In this document: piece by piece, positions 6,780-16,263 of the stretch
Layout: each line of letters opens with the position of its first letter
Position numbering within the stretch: the stretch's first letter is position 1
Assembly: GCF_000186865.1 (NCBI RefSeq)
Contig: NW_008705577.1
Span: forward strand, 95,263-119,052
DNA: 23,790 nt
Source: Aureococcus anophagefferens
Lineage: Eukaryota > Sar > Pelagophyceae > Pelagomonadales > Pelagomonadaceae
Direction: 5' to 3'
Notes under the pieces: model-generated
Seen by the model: the letters and a program-made list of their open reading frames with translations, nothing else
Databases searched by the model: none
Told to the model about the DNA's origin: nothing
Made by a program: the position numbers and the translations under genes

Positions 6780-8747
6780 ATGGGCGGCGCGCACGGGTCC
6801 ACGGCCAAGGAGGCCAAGGAGGCCGAGTCGATGATCGAGACGCTGGACATGACCCCGCTGCTCAAGGACATCGAGCCGGACGCCGCGCTCAAGGTCATCT
6901 GCCCCCTCTTCGTGCGCATGAAGATCAAGGAGGAGGAGAGCATCTACGGCCCGAAATCCATGCAGCCCGACGACATGTGCGTCGTCGAGAGCGGCGCCCT
7001 GCGGCTCCTCACGAAGCACGGCATCCCGGGCCAGGAGGGCGGCACGGAGCTCCACCGCTACGGCGCGGGCGACGTGCTCGGCGCGACGCAGATGGCCCAG
7101 GGCATCGAGTCCGTCACGGCGGCGAAGCAGAAGGGCGGCAAGAACGCGGCGAAGAACGTCCACGACAACAGCCCGACGGACGTGCTCGCGTGCAGCGGCC
7201 ACGACGTCGTGCTCCTCGTCTTCAGCCTCGAGGTCTACGAGAAGTACATCCTCGACGGCCAGGAGCCGGCGCACGAGAAGTTCCGGGAGAACATCGCGAC
7301 GCTGACCCACGACAACTGCTCCAAGTGGCTCCGGCGCTTCAACTTCTTCGATTCGCTCGACCAGCAGCAGCTCACGCTCCTCGCGCAGATCGGCACGTTC
7401 CTGAGCCTCGGGCCCGAGGTCGAGATCCTGAAGCAGGGCACGGTGGCGTCCGCCTTCTACATCCTCCTCCACGGCACGCTCCAGGTGTCGCTGAGCGACG
7501 ACAAGACGGAGAAGAAGGACCTGGGCACGCTCCAGAGCGGCGCGCTCTTCGGCGAGTCCGCGCTTCTGGGCGACCTCGGCGCCAGCGGCCGCCGGGGCCT
7601 CAAGGTGAGCGCGTCCGTCTTCACGCAGACCCAGTGCCTCGTGCTCAAGTTCAACGGGGTCGACTTCAAGCAGTTCCTCAAGATGCACCCGCACTGCCAG
7701 ACGGGCATCGAGCAGGTCATGAAGCTCCGCGACATGGGCCGGCTCCAGGCGCTGCAGCTGCCCATCTTCGAGGGCCTGTCCCAGAGCCGCCTCGCCGTCG
7801 TCCTCCAGAACATGGAGACCATCACCTTTGGGAGCAACGACTACATCTTCTCGTGCGGCGACAAGGGCGACTTCTTCTACGTGTTGCTCCAGGGCGTCAT
7901 CACCATCACCGACGACGACGACCAGGTCCTGGCGAAAATCACGCGCCAGGGCGAGTACTTTGGGGAGATGGCCCTCGTCAGCGAGGCGCCGCGGAACGCG
8001 TCGGCGATCGCGACGGAGTCGTCGACGTGCGCGCGGCTGAGCGCGGCCCAGTTCCGCAGCGCCTTCATGTACTCGCCCGTCGCCAGCGCCGAGTTCGAGC
8101 TCAAGGCCATGCGAGAAAAATCGTCGTGCAACGCCGTGCTCAGCCACCCGTTCACGTCCGCGGCGTTCAAGGCGTTCCTCGAGACGGAGCACGCGGAGGA
8201 GAACTATTTCTTCTGGGACGCCGTGCGCCGCTACCGCACGGAGGCGCTGGAGCTCGTCGCCAAGGCGAAGAAGACGGCCGACGCCATCAAGGAGTCGCCC
8301 GAGGACGCGCAGGAGGTCCTCAACCAGGCCGCGCTGAACCTGGGCTTCCTCGCGGGCAACATCAACGACCTCTACGTCGACACGTCCAGCAAGCACCAGG
8401 TGAACCTGCCGAACAAGATGGTCAAGGCCATCGCGAAGAAGATCGAGTCCGCCAAGGAGACGGACGACCTCGAGACGACGAACGTGACGCCGTACATGTT
8501 CGACGACGCGCAGAGCGAGATCGTCAAGATGCTCGAGCAGGACAACCTGAAGCGCTTCGCCCAGACGCAGCAGTTCGAGTCCGTGCTCGACGACCTCGGC
8601 TCCTACATCATGGCCAAGGAGGAGCACAACTTGAACCTCGAGGCCATGCGCATGCCGTCGACGCAGGAGATCGACAAAAAACGGTCCATCTACCACACGG
8701 AGGCCACCAAGTTCCGCAAGGAATTCCAGGGCTCCATGCTGGGCTAG
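6780..8747 (+). CDS. Cyclic-nucleotide-binding-domain and RGS-domain fusion protein
   Basis: 655 residues from ATG 6780. An N-terminal CNB-like region (about 24-155) is degenerate. A second CNB fold (about 187-300) has FGESAL at 257-262 but an insertion and no PRxA arginine context. The third (about 328-435) has the full phosphate-binding cassette FGEMALVSEAPRNAS (394-408), with Glu396 and Arg405 in the positions that bind the cyclic nucleotide phosphate and ribose. Residues about 455-605 form an RGS domain, seen in SHPFTSAAFKAFLETEHAEE and EENYFFWDAV, ending in a helix with FAQTQQFESVL. By family knowledge RGS domains speed GTP hydrolysis by G-alpha and CNB domains sense cAMP or cGMP, so the protein could let cyclic nucleotide level tune G-protein signalling. 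The N-terminus MGGAHGST could be myristoylated but is not an ideal site. No membrane segment, kinase or channel domain is present. Confidence 0.87.
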   Translation: MGGAHGSTAKEAKEAESMIETLDMTPLLKDIEPDAALKVICPLFVRMKIKEEESIYGPKSMQPDDMCVVESGALRLLTKHGIPGQEGGTELHRYGAGDVLGATQMAQGIESVTAAKQKGGKNAAKNVHDNSPTDVLACSGHDVVLLVFSLEVYEKYILDGQEPAHEKFRENIATLTHDNCSKWLRRFNFFDSLDQQQLTLLAQIGTFLSLGPEVEILKQGTVASAFYILLHGTLQVSLSDDKTEKKDLGTLQSGALFGESALLGDLGASGRRGLKVSASVFTQTQCLVLKFNGVDFKQFLKMHPHCQTGIEQVMKLRDMGRLQALQLPIFEGLSQSRLAVVLQNMETITFGSNDYIFSCGDKGDFFYVLLQGVITITDDDDQVLAKITRQGEYFGEMALVSEAPRNASAIATESSTCARLSAAQFRSAFMYSPVASAEFELKAMREKSSCNAVLSHPFTSAAFKAFLETEHAEENYFFWDAVRRYRTEALELVAKAKKTADAIKESPEDAQEVLNQAALNLGFLAGNINDLYVDTSSKHQVNLPNKMVKAIAKKIESAKETDDLETTNVTPYMFDDAQSEIVKMLEQDNLKRFAQTQQFESVLDDLGSYIMAKEEHNLNLEAMRMPSTQEIDKKRSIYHTEATKFRKEFQGSMLG

Positions 8748-9196
8748 GGGCGCCGCCCCCGCGCCCCCGAGTCGTCTCGTTCGACGGCCGGGGGCCGGGC
8801 GGCGCGCGTCGGAGCCCCGCGGCGGCCGCTCTCGTCCGCTCCGCGCACCCCCCGCCGGGGCCCACACGCGACTCGCTTCGCCCCGCGTGCGGCCCCGGGG
8901 GCGACCCGCTCCCGCAGAGCGGCGGAGAGCCCGCGCGACCTCCGGCGCCGACGCCCCTCCGCGCTTGCGCGGACCGTCGCCGCGCCGCGCGGCGCCAAGA
9001 CTAATCGGTTACAGTAACTGCGAGCGAGGCTGGAGCTTGGAAGTTTGCTAACAAGCGCGCCCATTACCGAGGAGGCGTGAGATTCACTGGATGCTCACTG
9101 TCGCCCTTGTAGCTAACTAGCCCGGCCCCGGGGCCCGGGCCCAAATCGGAGACTCAATCGTCGAAAAAGCCGAGCCGGTCGTAGAAACTCGCAGAT
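8748..9196. other. Intergenic region; no gene seen
   Basis: Very GC-rich to about 8995, then more balanced, marking the change into the dynamin gene. A near-palindromic G/C block containing GGCCCCGGGGCC lies at 9122-9141. The last 200 bp probably hold the promoter and 5' UTR of the dynamin gene. I found no RNA gene or TATA box. Confidence 0.5.
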
Positions 9197-11199
9197 ATGA
9201 CGGCGCAAGAAGTGTATCTGACCACGCTCGACGCGCTCTCCCGCATGCGCGACAAATGCGACGGCGAGATCAGCCTTCCGCAGCTGTGTGTTGTCGGTGA
9301 CCAATCGTCTGGAAAGTCGAGCCTCCTGGAGTGCCTCACGAAAGTTCCGTTCCCGGTCAAGTCCGGGATCTGTACGCGCGCGCCGACGGTGGTGCAGTGC
9401 CGGCGCGCGGACCAGCTCAAGTGCGAGATTCGTCGCGGATCGGATGCCGAGTTTGAAGTAATTCAGGAGAACGACATCGAGGACGCGATCGCGAAAGCAC
9501 AGAAGAATCTTATTGGGACTGGATCCAAGGATGGCCGCAAGGTGACCGGGTCCGAGATCGCGTTGCGCATGGAGGGCCCGGACCAAATGGATCTGCAGAT
9601 CGTCGACCTACCGGGCATCATCCATTACGGTGACGGCGCGACGGAGACCAAGGACCTCATCGAGAAATACATCGCGTCCAGCCAGACTCTCATCCTCCTC
9701 GTGTCCGAGGCGAAACAGGACAAGGAGGGGATCTTTGCGCTCCAGCTCGCCGAGAAGCATGATCCTACGCGAGAGCGCACGCTGCAGAACTCCGGTGTCT
9801 TGCGCGCGCTGAACGTGTTTTCGGAGCGCGTCACGCCTCGTCACGCCGCGTCGCGCGTAGGCGAATCCTGACCAAGTTCGACATCTTCGATTCCGATGAT
9901 TCGCGGCTCGCGGCCATGAAGCTTGTCAATGATCAGCTCTCGAGCGCTCTCGGGCCGCACGCCGTGGTGTGTCGCGAGGACGGAGACAAGGGATACGACG
10001 AAGGCGCGGAAAAGGACGCGTTCGATGAGAGCGCGGAGAAGAGCGGCGTGTCGTTGCCTGCGAGCCGTGCCGCTATCGTGACGCTTAAAGATCGGCTTCC
10101 TGATCTCTTTACGACCCTGGTGCGAAAGTCGATTCCCGCGCTCGAGTCAGCGGCGCGCTCTCGACTCGCGGAAAAAGAAGGCGAATTGCGCAAGATGGGA
10201 ACGGATGCGCTCACTCCTTTCGCGATGCTCCGGGAGTGCCAGCGGGCGCTGGCGAAGTCGACGCCGAGCTTTGAGGTCGCAATCACCCCCGCGATGGAAA
10301 AGTTTCAAGAGGCCGTCCACGATACTGGAGAGAAGCTGACTGAAGCCTGGCTCGAGCCCTTCATGGAGACCAATGCATTCGAGAGCCCTTTCTTTCAAGG
10401 CGAGAAGATCTATTTGCGAGCCATGGAAGAGGTCGTTTCGTGGTGGAAGCCGCCGATGACGCGTTTGCTCAATGACGTAAAGAAAAAACTTTCTCAGTCG
10501 ATGCGCGGAATCCAGGAGCACGGCGTCGGTGTATCGAAGCGTCTGAGCGCTGTGATTGAAGTGGCCTGGGAAGCCAAGACGACATTGATAATCGAGAATC
10601 TCGAAGATGCCTTCAACAAGACCATCGAAGCGACGATTCTATACGGCACCGCGAACCATTACATTTTCGATAAGTACCTCGAGCAACAGATCATGCCCGA
10701 CGACGTGATCGATCGGGTTGCTGCGACGTTTAACAAGGACGTTGTTGTGGGACTTGTTCACGTTGATGATGAAACGAGGCGCGATAGTATTGTCAAGAAA
10801 CTGCGCGAAGTCCGCGGCGCTCTCAACCAGGAAGATCGTCGTAAATCGATCCGCGAGCACGTCGCGAAGCGCTGCCTCAATGCTATCAAGGCTGTCTGGG
10901 CCGTCGAGAAGAAGTCTGTGACCGACAATATGATGAAGAACATCCGCGACCTCGCCATCCTTGAGCGCAACGCGTGGATCGATGCTACGCTCCTCGTCAG
11001 CCGCGAAATCCACGCGCATGCCTACGAGGACGACGATGTCGGCGAGCAGCGCGCTAACGCTGTTCAGACCATCGCAAATATGAAGGAAGTCCTCTCCGAA
11101 TTGAAGGTTATGGCTGAGGCGAATTCTGAGGTCGAAGCCAACGGCGCGAATGCGGCCTCCGTCGTGACGAGCTCCGCGTCCGAATCCGAGGAGCGCTGA
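9197..11199 (+). CDS. Dynamin-family large GTPase, spliced: join(9197..9783, 9861..11199)
   Basis: Exon 1 encodes the front of the GTPase domain: P-loop GDQSSGKSS (residues 34-42), switch I Thr in GICTRAP (Thr60) and DLPG (137-140). Its frame then runs past the expected G4 motif into a stop at 9869-9871. Removing 9784-9860 joins RERTL to RILTKFD, which supplies the G4 motif TKxD and gives 641 residues, the size of short Mx/DRP-type dynamins. Exon 2 encodes a helical middle/stalk region and a GED-like C-terminal helical segment; no PH, Pro-rich or transmembrane segment is visible. Such proteins assemble into helical collars and remodel membranes; which membrane is unknown. GC is about 53% in a sample line against about 73% in the preceding gene, and codon use is much less G/C-biased. 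A frameshifted pseudogene is the main alternative, but the open 1.3-kb second part argues against it. Confidence 0.82.
9784..9860 (+). other. Inferred 77-nt GC-AG intron in the dynamin gene
   Basis: The proposed intron starts GCAGAA and ends GCGTAG, with CTGAAC at 9809-9814 as a possible branch point. GT donors at 9795 and 9797 either give the wrong phase or delete the LTK of the G4 motif. Only the GC donor gives the family-consistent junction RERTL-RILTKFD. Confidence 0.6.
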
Positions 11200-11451
11200 G
11201 CAGCAGTTCCGGTAGATTCGGCCTGCCCATTGAAGCCATCTGACCACACTCTCTCCGCCGTCTCACGAACTCCAGCATCATCTTCAATCTCGGACGCGCG
11301 TTCGCGTCTCCGCGGCTACCAGCAAACCAAGCTTAATGGAACCAGGTAGCGCCGCGACCGCGTAATATTTATGTGTGGATCAACGGACCAGTGTCACGGG
11401 GAAGCGGCCGCAGGCAGTGAGTGCTGACTTTTGCTTCTAAAGCCACATTTA
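11200..11451. other. Convergent intergenic region
   Basis: These 252 bp lie between the dynamin stop and the exportin-4 stop, with moderate GC and no visible gene. They presumably hold both 3' UTRs. Confidence 0.5.
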
Positions 11452-14400
11452 TCACGATTGAATCAGGTACCCCCGCGCCTTGGTCAGGAACGCGGCGAAC
11501 GCGTCCCGCCAGAGCCGCCGCGTCTCGCGCCGGCGGAGCGCGGCCGCGAGGCTCGGCGCGCCCGCGCTCCGCAGCAGCTGCGCGGCGTGGGCCGCGAGGG
11601 CCGCGACGTCCTCGCCGAGCTGCGCCGCCGCCGCGCCGTCCGCGGGCGCGACGGCCGCGGCGACGGCCGCGGGCGCCGCGCCGTCCGCGGCCGCGAAGAG
11701 CGCCAAGAGCGCGTCCGCGGCGTCGTCCGCGCGGTCCCAGACGGCGCCCGCGTGGGCGAGGAGCGGCCGCAGGAGCGCGCCGGCGCAGGCGAGCCAGGTC
11801 TCCGCGGCCGCGCCGCGCGCGGCGCCGTCGAGCGCCGCGTAGTAGGCCGCGAGGCCGCGCGTCGACGAGAGCGCCGCGCGCGCGGCGACGGCGTCCGGGA
11901 GGCCGTAGCCGAAGTGGAGCGCCGGGACGACGGCGCCGAGCGACGCGTGGCCCGCGACGCGCTCCGGCGCCGCGTCGACGGCCGCGGCGACCGACCCGTA
12001 GAATTTCCGCGCGGCGTCCGCGCGCCGGCAGAGCAGGTCCGCGTCCAGGTTCGGCACGAGGAACCCGAGGCACGCCAGCCCCGCGCCGACGGCGTCGGCG
12101 CCGTCGTCGTCGCCGAACAGGTCGTCGGAGACGAGCGCGTCGACGACCCGGAGCGCCTCGTCGAGGTCGTCGTGCGCGGCGTCCGCGTCGCCTCTTAACC
12201 CGAAGCGGTCCGCCGCGCAGAGCGCCATGGCCCGCGGCGCGGCGGCGAAGAGGGCGCGCCGCGCGTCCGGCGACGCGTAGGGCAGCTGCGCGGCCAGCGT
12301 CGCGCCCACCGCGGCGAGCGCCGCGGACGCGAGCGGCCGCCGCGGCCGCGCCTCCAGGTCGCGGAGCAGCGGGTCGACCATCGCCGCGACGGCGTCGCCC
12401 GGGAGCCGCCGCGCGGCCGCGGCGCCGGCGCCGTCGAAGCCCTGGGCCGCGCTCGCGCCGCCGAGCCCCGCGTAGCAGCGCAGCGCGGCGTCCGCGCCGT
12501 CGCCGTCGTCCGCGCGCAGCGCGTCCGCGAGCGCGCGCGCCACGGCTCCGCCCAGCGCTTCAAAGTGGCGCGCGCCTAAAGCGTCGAGCGCGAGCGCGAG
12601 GTCGCCGCAGGCCCGCGCCACGTCCGCGCGCAGCGCCGGCGGCGCGCGGCGAAACCCCGCGGCGAGCGGCGTCGCGTCGCCGATCAACGCCGCGCCGTGC
12701 GCCTCCAGCAGCGGCAGCGTCGCGTCCGCCGCGGCCGCGTCGCCGGCGAGCGCGCCGCGCCGCGCCGTCGCCGCCACCGTAATGAGCCGCGCGCAGCCGG
12801 CGACGACGGCCGGCTCCGCGCGCCACGCGGCCAGCCACGCCGCCGCGGCGCCCAGCGCGCCCGCGACGACTTGGGGCGCCGCGGCGGCGAAGTCGCCGAG
12901 GGGCCCCGGCGGCGCGTCGGGCGCGCGCGCGTAGGCCGCGAGCAGGCGCGCCAGGAACGCGGCGAGGCACGCCGCGACGGCCGGCGACGACGGCCGCCGA
13001 ACGTCCGTTTGCACCAACGAGAGCACCTTGTGCAGCAAAGCCGCGGCGGCGCCCGCGGCGTCGCCGTCGCGCCGCGCCGCCGCCGCGATGGCTAGCGGCA
13101 CGGCGACGGTCTCGCCGCTGCTGTCGTCGTCCGCGAGCAGGGCGCCCGCGAGGTCCGCTAATACCACAACTTCCTCGAGCGTCGCGTCGACTTCCAACGC
13201 GTCCGTCGCGGCACCCAGGGCCCCGACGCGCTCGAGCGCCGTCGTCAGCAATTCGTCTAAAGCCCGGCAGGACGCGGCGACGTGGCGCCGGCCGACGGCG
13301 GCGGCCGTCTCGAGCCGCTCGCGCGCGTCGCCCGCGGCGACGTCGTCGGCCGACGCGTCCTCCTCGAGCTCTCCCAAGACGCCCGCGGCGGCCTGCGCGC
13401 GCGCGGCCTCCACGCGGCACCGCGCGTAGCGGCCGAAGACCGACGCGCCGACCTCGGCGACGACGGCGTGGAGCCAGGGGGGCCGCGCGTTCGAGCCCTC
13501 GGCGGCCGCGGCGTCGTAGAGGACGACCGCCTCGTCGCCCGCGACGAGCGCCCACGCCTCCAAGAGCGGCGCGAGGCCCTCGTCCAGGGCCGCGTCGGCG
13601 TCGTCGGCCGCCGCCGCCGCGCGGGCGACGAGGCCGTGGTTGGTTCGCTGTCGCGCGGCGTCGACGACGGCGGCCGTCGCCGCGGCCGCGCGCTCGACGC
13701 AGCGGCTCGCGACCCAGTCGCAGTTCCGCGCCGACGCCTCGAGCAAGGGCCCCAACACGTCCGCCGCGACCTGGGACGCGCCGCCGGCGGCGCCGAAGAC
13801 CGCGGACACCAAATCCGCGGCGCTCCGGAGCTCCGCGACGGCGTCGTCGAACGTTCTCGCGGCCGCCGCGTGCGCCGCCGCTGACGCGGCGACGCGCGTC
13901 GCGCACGCCGCGGCGCTCCGCCGGTACGCGGCCTCGTTGGCGACGACGGCCTCGCCCTGCGCCGAGGCCAGGAGCGTCGCCGCGGCGCGCGCGGGGCGCC
14001 GCGCCGCGTGGCCCGGCGGGCACCGCTCGATTAAAGCGGCGCACGCGTCCAAGGCGCCGCCGTCGGCGAGGAGCGCCTTCCAGGGCGCCGGCGGCGCGAC
14101 GCGCGCCGTCAGCGCGTCGCCGGCGCCGCTAAAGTCCCAGCCGAGCACCTGCTCCGCGAGCTCCGCCGCCGCCGCGGCGTCGCGCGGCACGTCGCCGGGC
14201 GCGGCCGCGCACGCGCGTAACGCGCCGAAGGCGATCTTCGCGACGTCGAAGAGCGCCTGCGTCTCGACGCGCTGCCGCGCGGCGTCGCGCAGCCCCTTGG
14301 CGACGCCGAGCGTGTTTTCAAGGCCCGAGAACTGCTGCACGAGCGCGCCGAGCGCGTTGCAGAGCACGTCGCCGCGGTCGCCCGCGGCCGCCTTGACCTT

Positions 14401-14820
14401 CGCGAGCACGTCGCGCGCGAGCGCGCGCGTGGCCTCCTTCGGGCCCCGCGCGGCGTCGGCGAAGCCGCGCGCCCAGAGCGCCGCGAAGGCGCGCAGCGCC
14501 GCCGCGGACACGAAGGGCTCCGCGCCCGGGTCGAGGCGCGCGGCGAAGTCGAGCGCGAGGCCCGCGGCTCCGGACCGCTGCGGTGCGCCGAGCGACGCCC
14601 AGCGCTGCAGCGCGCCCTCGCGGAAGAGCGTCAGCGCGTGGAACTGGGCCTCGCGGCTCGCGGAACCGGCGAGCACGCACTGGGCGATCTCGAGGCAGCG
14701 CGGGTCCTCGCGCAGCGCCAGGAGCGTCTTCGTGGCCTGCGCCGCGTTCGCGCCCGTCTGCAACGCCGCCACGCACTGCTCGAACTGCGCGACGTATTGC
14801 TGGGCGTCGGGCGCGGCCAT
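11452..14820 (-). CDS. XPO4: Exportin-4 (importin-beta family nuclear export receptor)
   Basis: 1122 residues without interruption, close to the roughly 1150 of animal exportin-4. The N-terminus fits an importin-beta/CRM1-like HEAT region: QFEQCVAAL, then a short helix, then CLEIAQCVLAGS, REAQFHALTLFREGALQRW. Near residue 225 the segment LAEQVLGWDFSG, followed by a W-K/R-LL(A/L)D stretch, matches the exportin-4 hallmark. The rest is Ala-rich helical repeat, ending FLTKARGYLIQS, which resembles the animal C-terminus. Exportin-4 carries cargo such as eIF5A out of the nucleus with RanGTP; cargo here is not testable from sequence. The ATG has A at -3 and G at +4. It is divergent from the unknown gene at 15218. 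Within the exportins, RanBP17/exportin-7 is the nearest alternative. Confidence 0.78.
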   Translation of the reverse strand: MAAPDAQQYVAQFEQCVAALQTGANAAQATKTLLALREDPRCLEIAQCVLAGSASREAQFHALTLFREGALQRWASLGAPQRSGAAGLALDFAARLDPGAEPFVSAAALRAFAALWARGFADAARGPKEATRALARDVLAKVKAAAGDRGDVLCNALGALVQQFSGLENTLGVAKGLRDAARQRVETQALFDVAKIAFGALRACAAAPGDVPRDAAAAAELAEQVLGWDFSGAGDALTARVAPPAPWKALLADGGALDACAALIERCPPGHAARRPARAAATLLASAQGEAVVANEAAYRRSAAACATRVAASAAAHAAAARTFDDAVAELRSAADLVSAVFGAAGGASQVAADVLGPLLEASARNCDWVASRCVERAAAATAAVVDAARQRTNHGLVARAAAAADDADAALDEGLAPLLEAWALVAGDEAVVLYDAAAAEGSNARPPWLHAVVAEVGASVFGRYARCRVEAARAQAAAGVLGELEEDASADDVAAGDARERLETAAAVGRRHVAASCRALDELLTTALERVGALGAATDALEVDATLEEVVVLADLAGALLADDDSSGETVAVPLAIAAAARRDGDAAGAAAALLHKVLSLVQTDVRRPSSPAVAACLAAFLARLLAAYARAPDAPPGPLGDFAAAAPQVVAGALGAAAAWLAAWRAEPAVVAGCARLITVAATARRGALAGDAAAADATLPLLEAHGAALIGDATPLAAGFRRAPPALRADVARACGDLALALDALGARHFEALGGAVARALADALRADDGDGADAALRCYAGLGGASAAQGFDGAGAAAARRLPGDAVAAMVDPLLRDLEARPRRPLASAALAAVGATLAAQLPYASPDARRALFAAAPRAMALCAADRFGLRGDADAAHDDLDEALRVVDALVSDDLFGDDDGADAVGAGLACLGFLVPNLDADLLCRRADAARKFYGSVAAAVDAAPERVAGHASLGAVVPALHFGYGLPDAVAARAALSSTRGLAAYYAALDGAARGAAAETWLACAGALLRPLLAHAGAVWDRADDAADALLALFAAADGAAPAAVAAAVAPADGAAAAQLGEDVAALAAHAAQLLRSAGAPSLAAALRRRETRRLWRDAFAAFLTKARGYLIQS

Positions 14821-15217
14821 GCTTGCGTTGCGTTGCTAGCACGACGCGTTTGGCGCGCACATCGCGCGAGCTGCAAGGTTTGGGAATCGCTGACCTCCAC
14901 AGCCGGCGTCGGCGTCGCGAGCGCGCACGACGGCCTGCGCGCGCGCGGCGGTGCGCCCGACAGCTTCGAGGGACCCCGCGGGCACCTACCTCAAGCGCTG
15001 ACCCAGCCCCAGCACTCGGGCGAGCTGCAAGGTGCGCGCCCTTTCCCTCCTCGCACCCCAACCCTCCCACGCCGTATTTTGCCGCCACGTCCATGTTTCC
15101 TCCATGTTCCGAGGGCCTTCCGTATACATCGGCGGAGACCGACTCGCCATATGCTGGGCACCCGACCCGTCGCCTCCATCGCGGGTGGGGAATCAGCGCG
15201 CGTACACGCAGGTACCG
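14821..15217. promoter_or_regulatory. Divergent intergenic region, putative bidirectional promoter
   Basis: 397 bp separate the exportin-4 ATG (minus strand) from the ATG of the unknown gene (plus strand). The 14-mer GCGAGCTGCAAGGT occurs at 14866-14879 and 15020-15033. GC falls locally near 15060-15150, with a TGTTTCCTCCATGTT stretch. No TATA box is obvious. The promoter call rests on orientation. Confidence 0.45.
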
Positions 15218-16216
15218 ATGGCGGAGTCGACGGCGGGCGCGCGCGCGCGCAAGCAGCGGCGCGGCTCCTCGACGACGCCCCGGGCCTCGGCGGCGACCAT
15301 CGCGAAGTTCTTCGACGTGCAGCTGCCCGTGCTCACGGACTACCTGACGCCGCTGGCGTCCGCGGCCCTCGCCGCGACGTCCAAGGAGCGCCTCCAAGCG
15401 CTGGCGAAGAGGCCAGTCATGGCCGCGCTCGCACGAGCGGTGCCAATTCTGCACAGTCCCCCTGTTTTACAAAGAATCGCTGACGCGCGGCTCCAAGGGC
15501 CTGAGGTGCTTGCGGTTATGTTGGCAGACGAACGCGGCACGCGATGGCGCAGTAGGATGTTCGACTACGAATGCATCGTCGAATGCACCTTGCTCAACGG
15601 CAGGCGCTTTGTCGAGCGCCACGCTATGTTCAAGAAGTACTTCGAGGGTGCGGATGGAACGTCATTATACCTGGACCTTCCAGTTCAAGTCCGCAACGTG
15701 AATGTGCTCGAGAGTGCAAAGCTCGCAGCGGGCTGGGACCCGGACTTCGATTACGAAGACCCAGATACGGAGTTCGGAGACCCCGAGTATGAAGACCCCT
15801 ATGCATTTTTGGAGCGAGCGAAGGTGGTAGGAAATGCCAAAGTTACCATCGTGCGAAGTGATGGCCGATTTCTTCCGCTCTTTCAGGGAACCATCTCGAT
15901 GATCCCAGATCTCGAAAATGATTGGGGAATTGACAACTTCCCATACTACATGGAAAATCCCTTTGAAATTACGCGATGGGCTCAATTGACCAACACGGAG
16001 GAAGCGCTCGCACAAACCCACTATCTCGAAACACTCAACAGCAACGCGACACTCGCCACAAAGAGCGTGAGGCTGCCGAGCGGAGCATACGAGTACCAAG
16101 CGCAGCAGCTATCGCTCAAGTTCGGATGGTTTTCAGGAGCTGAGTGCAGCTACAAGAAATTGAAAAACGACCATGCCCTCCTCCGCCTCCTCGACGGCCG
16201 CGGCGACTGGAGATAA
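15218..16216 (+). CDS. Unknown protein, possibly F-box-like at the N-terminus
   Basis: 332 residues from ATG 15218 to TAA. Residues 1-25 are basic and Ser/Thr-rich. Residues about 34-62 (QLPVLTDYLTPLASAALAAT) resemble the start of an F-box (P..L..YL....LA..SK), too weak to claim. Residues 174-196 are an acidic Asp/Glu/Pro/Tyr repeat region (DPDFDYEDPD, then FGDPEYEDPY). The rest (KVTIVRSDGRFLPLFQG, NPFEITRWAQLTN) looks like a globular beta-rich domain that I do not recognise. GC falls from about 82% near 15241-15300 to about 42% near 15901-15960 (hand counts of 60-base lines), so third positions stop being G/C-only half-way through. The frame stays open throughout and the product is not repetitive, which argues for a real gene. 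Its stop lies 47 bp from the Nup155 stop on the other strand. Confidence 0.7.
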   Translation: MAESTAGARARKQRRGSSTTPRASAATIAKFFDVQLPVLTDYLTPLASAALAATSKERLQALAKRPVMAALARAVPILHSPPVLQRIADARLQGPEVLAVMLADERGTRWRSRMFDYECIVECTLLNGRRFVERHAMFKKYFEGADGTSLYLDLPVQVRNVNVLESAKLAAGWDPDFDYEDPDTEFGDPEYEDPYAFLERAKVVGNAKVTIVRSDGRFLPLFQGTISMIPDLENDWGIDNFPYYMENPFEITRWAQLTNTEEALAQTHYLETLNSNATLATKSVRLPSGAYEYQAQQLSLKFGWFSGAECSYKKLKNDHALLRLLDGRGDWR

Positions 16217-16263
16217 GCCTTATCGGGGGGAGGGAAGGGGGAGGGGAGAGAAACCGCGTACCT

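Noticed and set aside
6444..8867. Minus-strand open frame of 807 codons opposite the CNB-RGS gene
   Set aside because: Its composition (Arg, Leu, Val, Glu, His) is typical of the antisense frame of G/C-ending codons, and it has no recognisable domain.
8748..9196. Possible tRNA or small RNA gene
   Set aside because: I found no cloverleaf or box A/B pair by eye here or in the other gaps; a covariance-model scan would be decisive.
9797..9876. 80-nt GT-AG intron in the dynamin gene
   Set aside because: It fits the phase but deletes the LTK of the G4 motif; the GC-AG alternative keeps the motif. RNA data could still overturn this.
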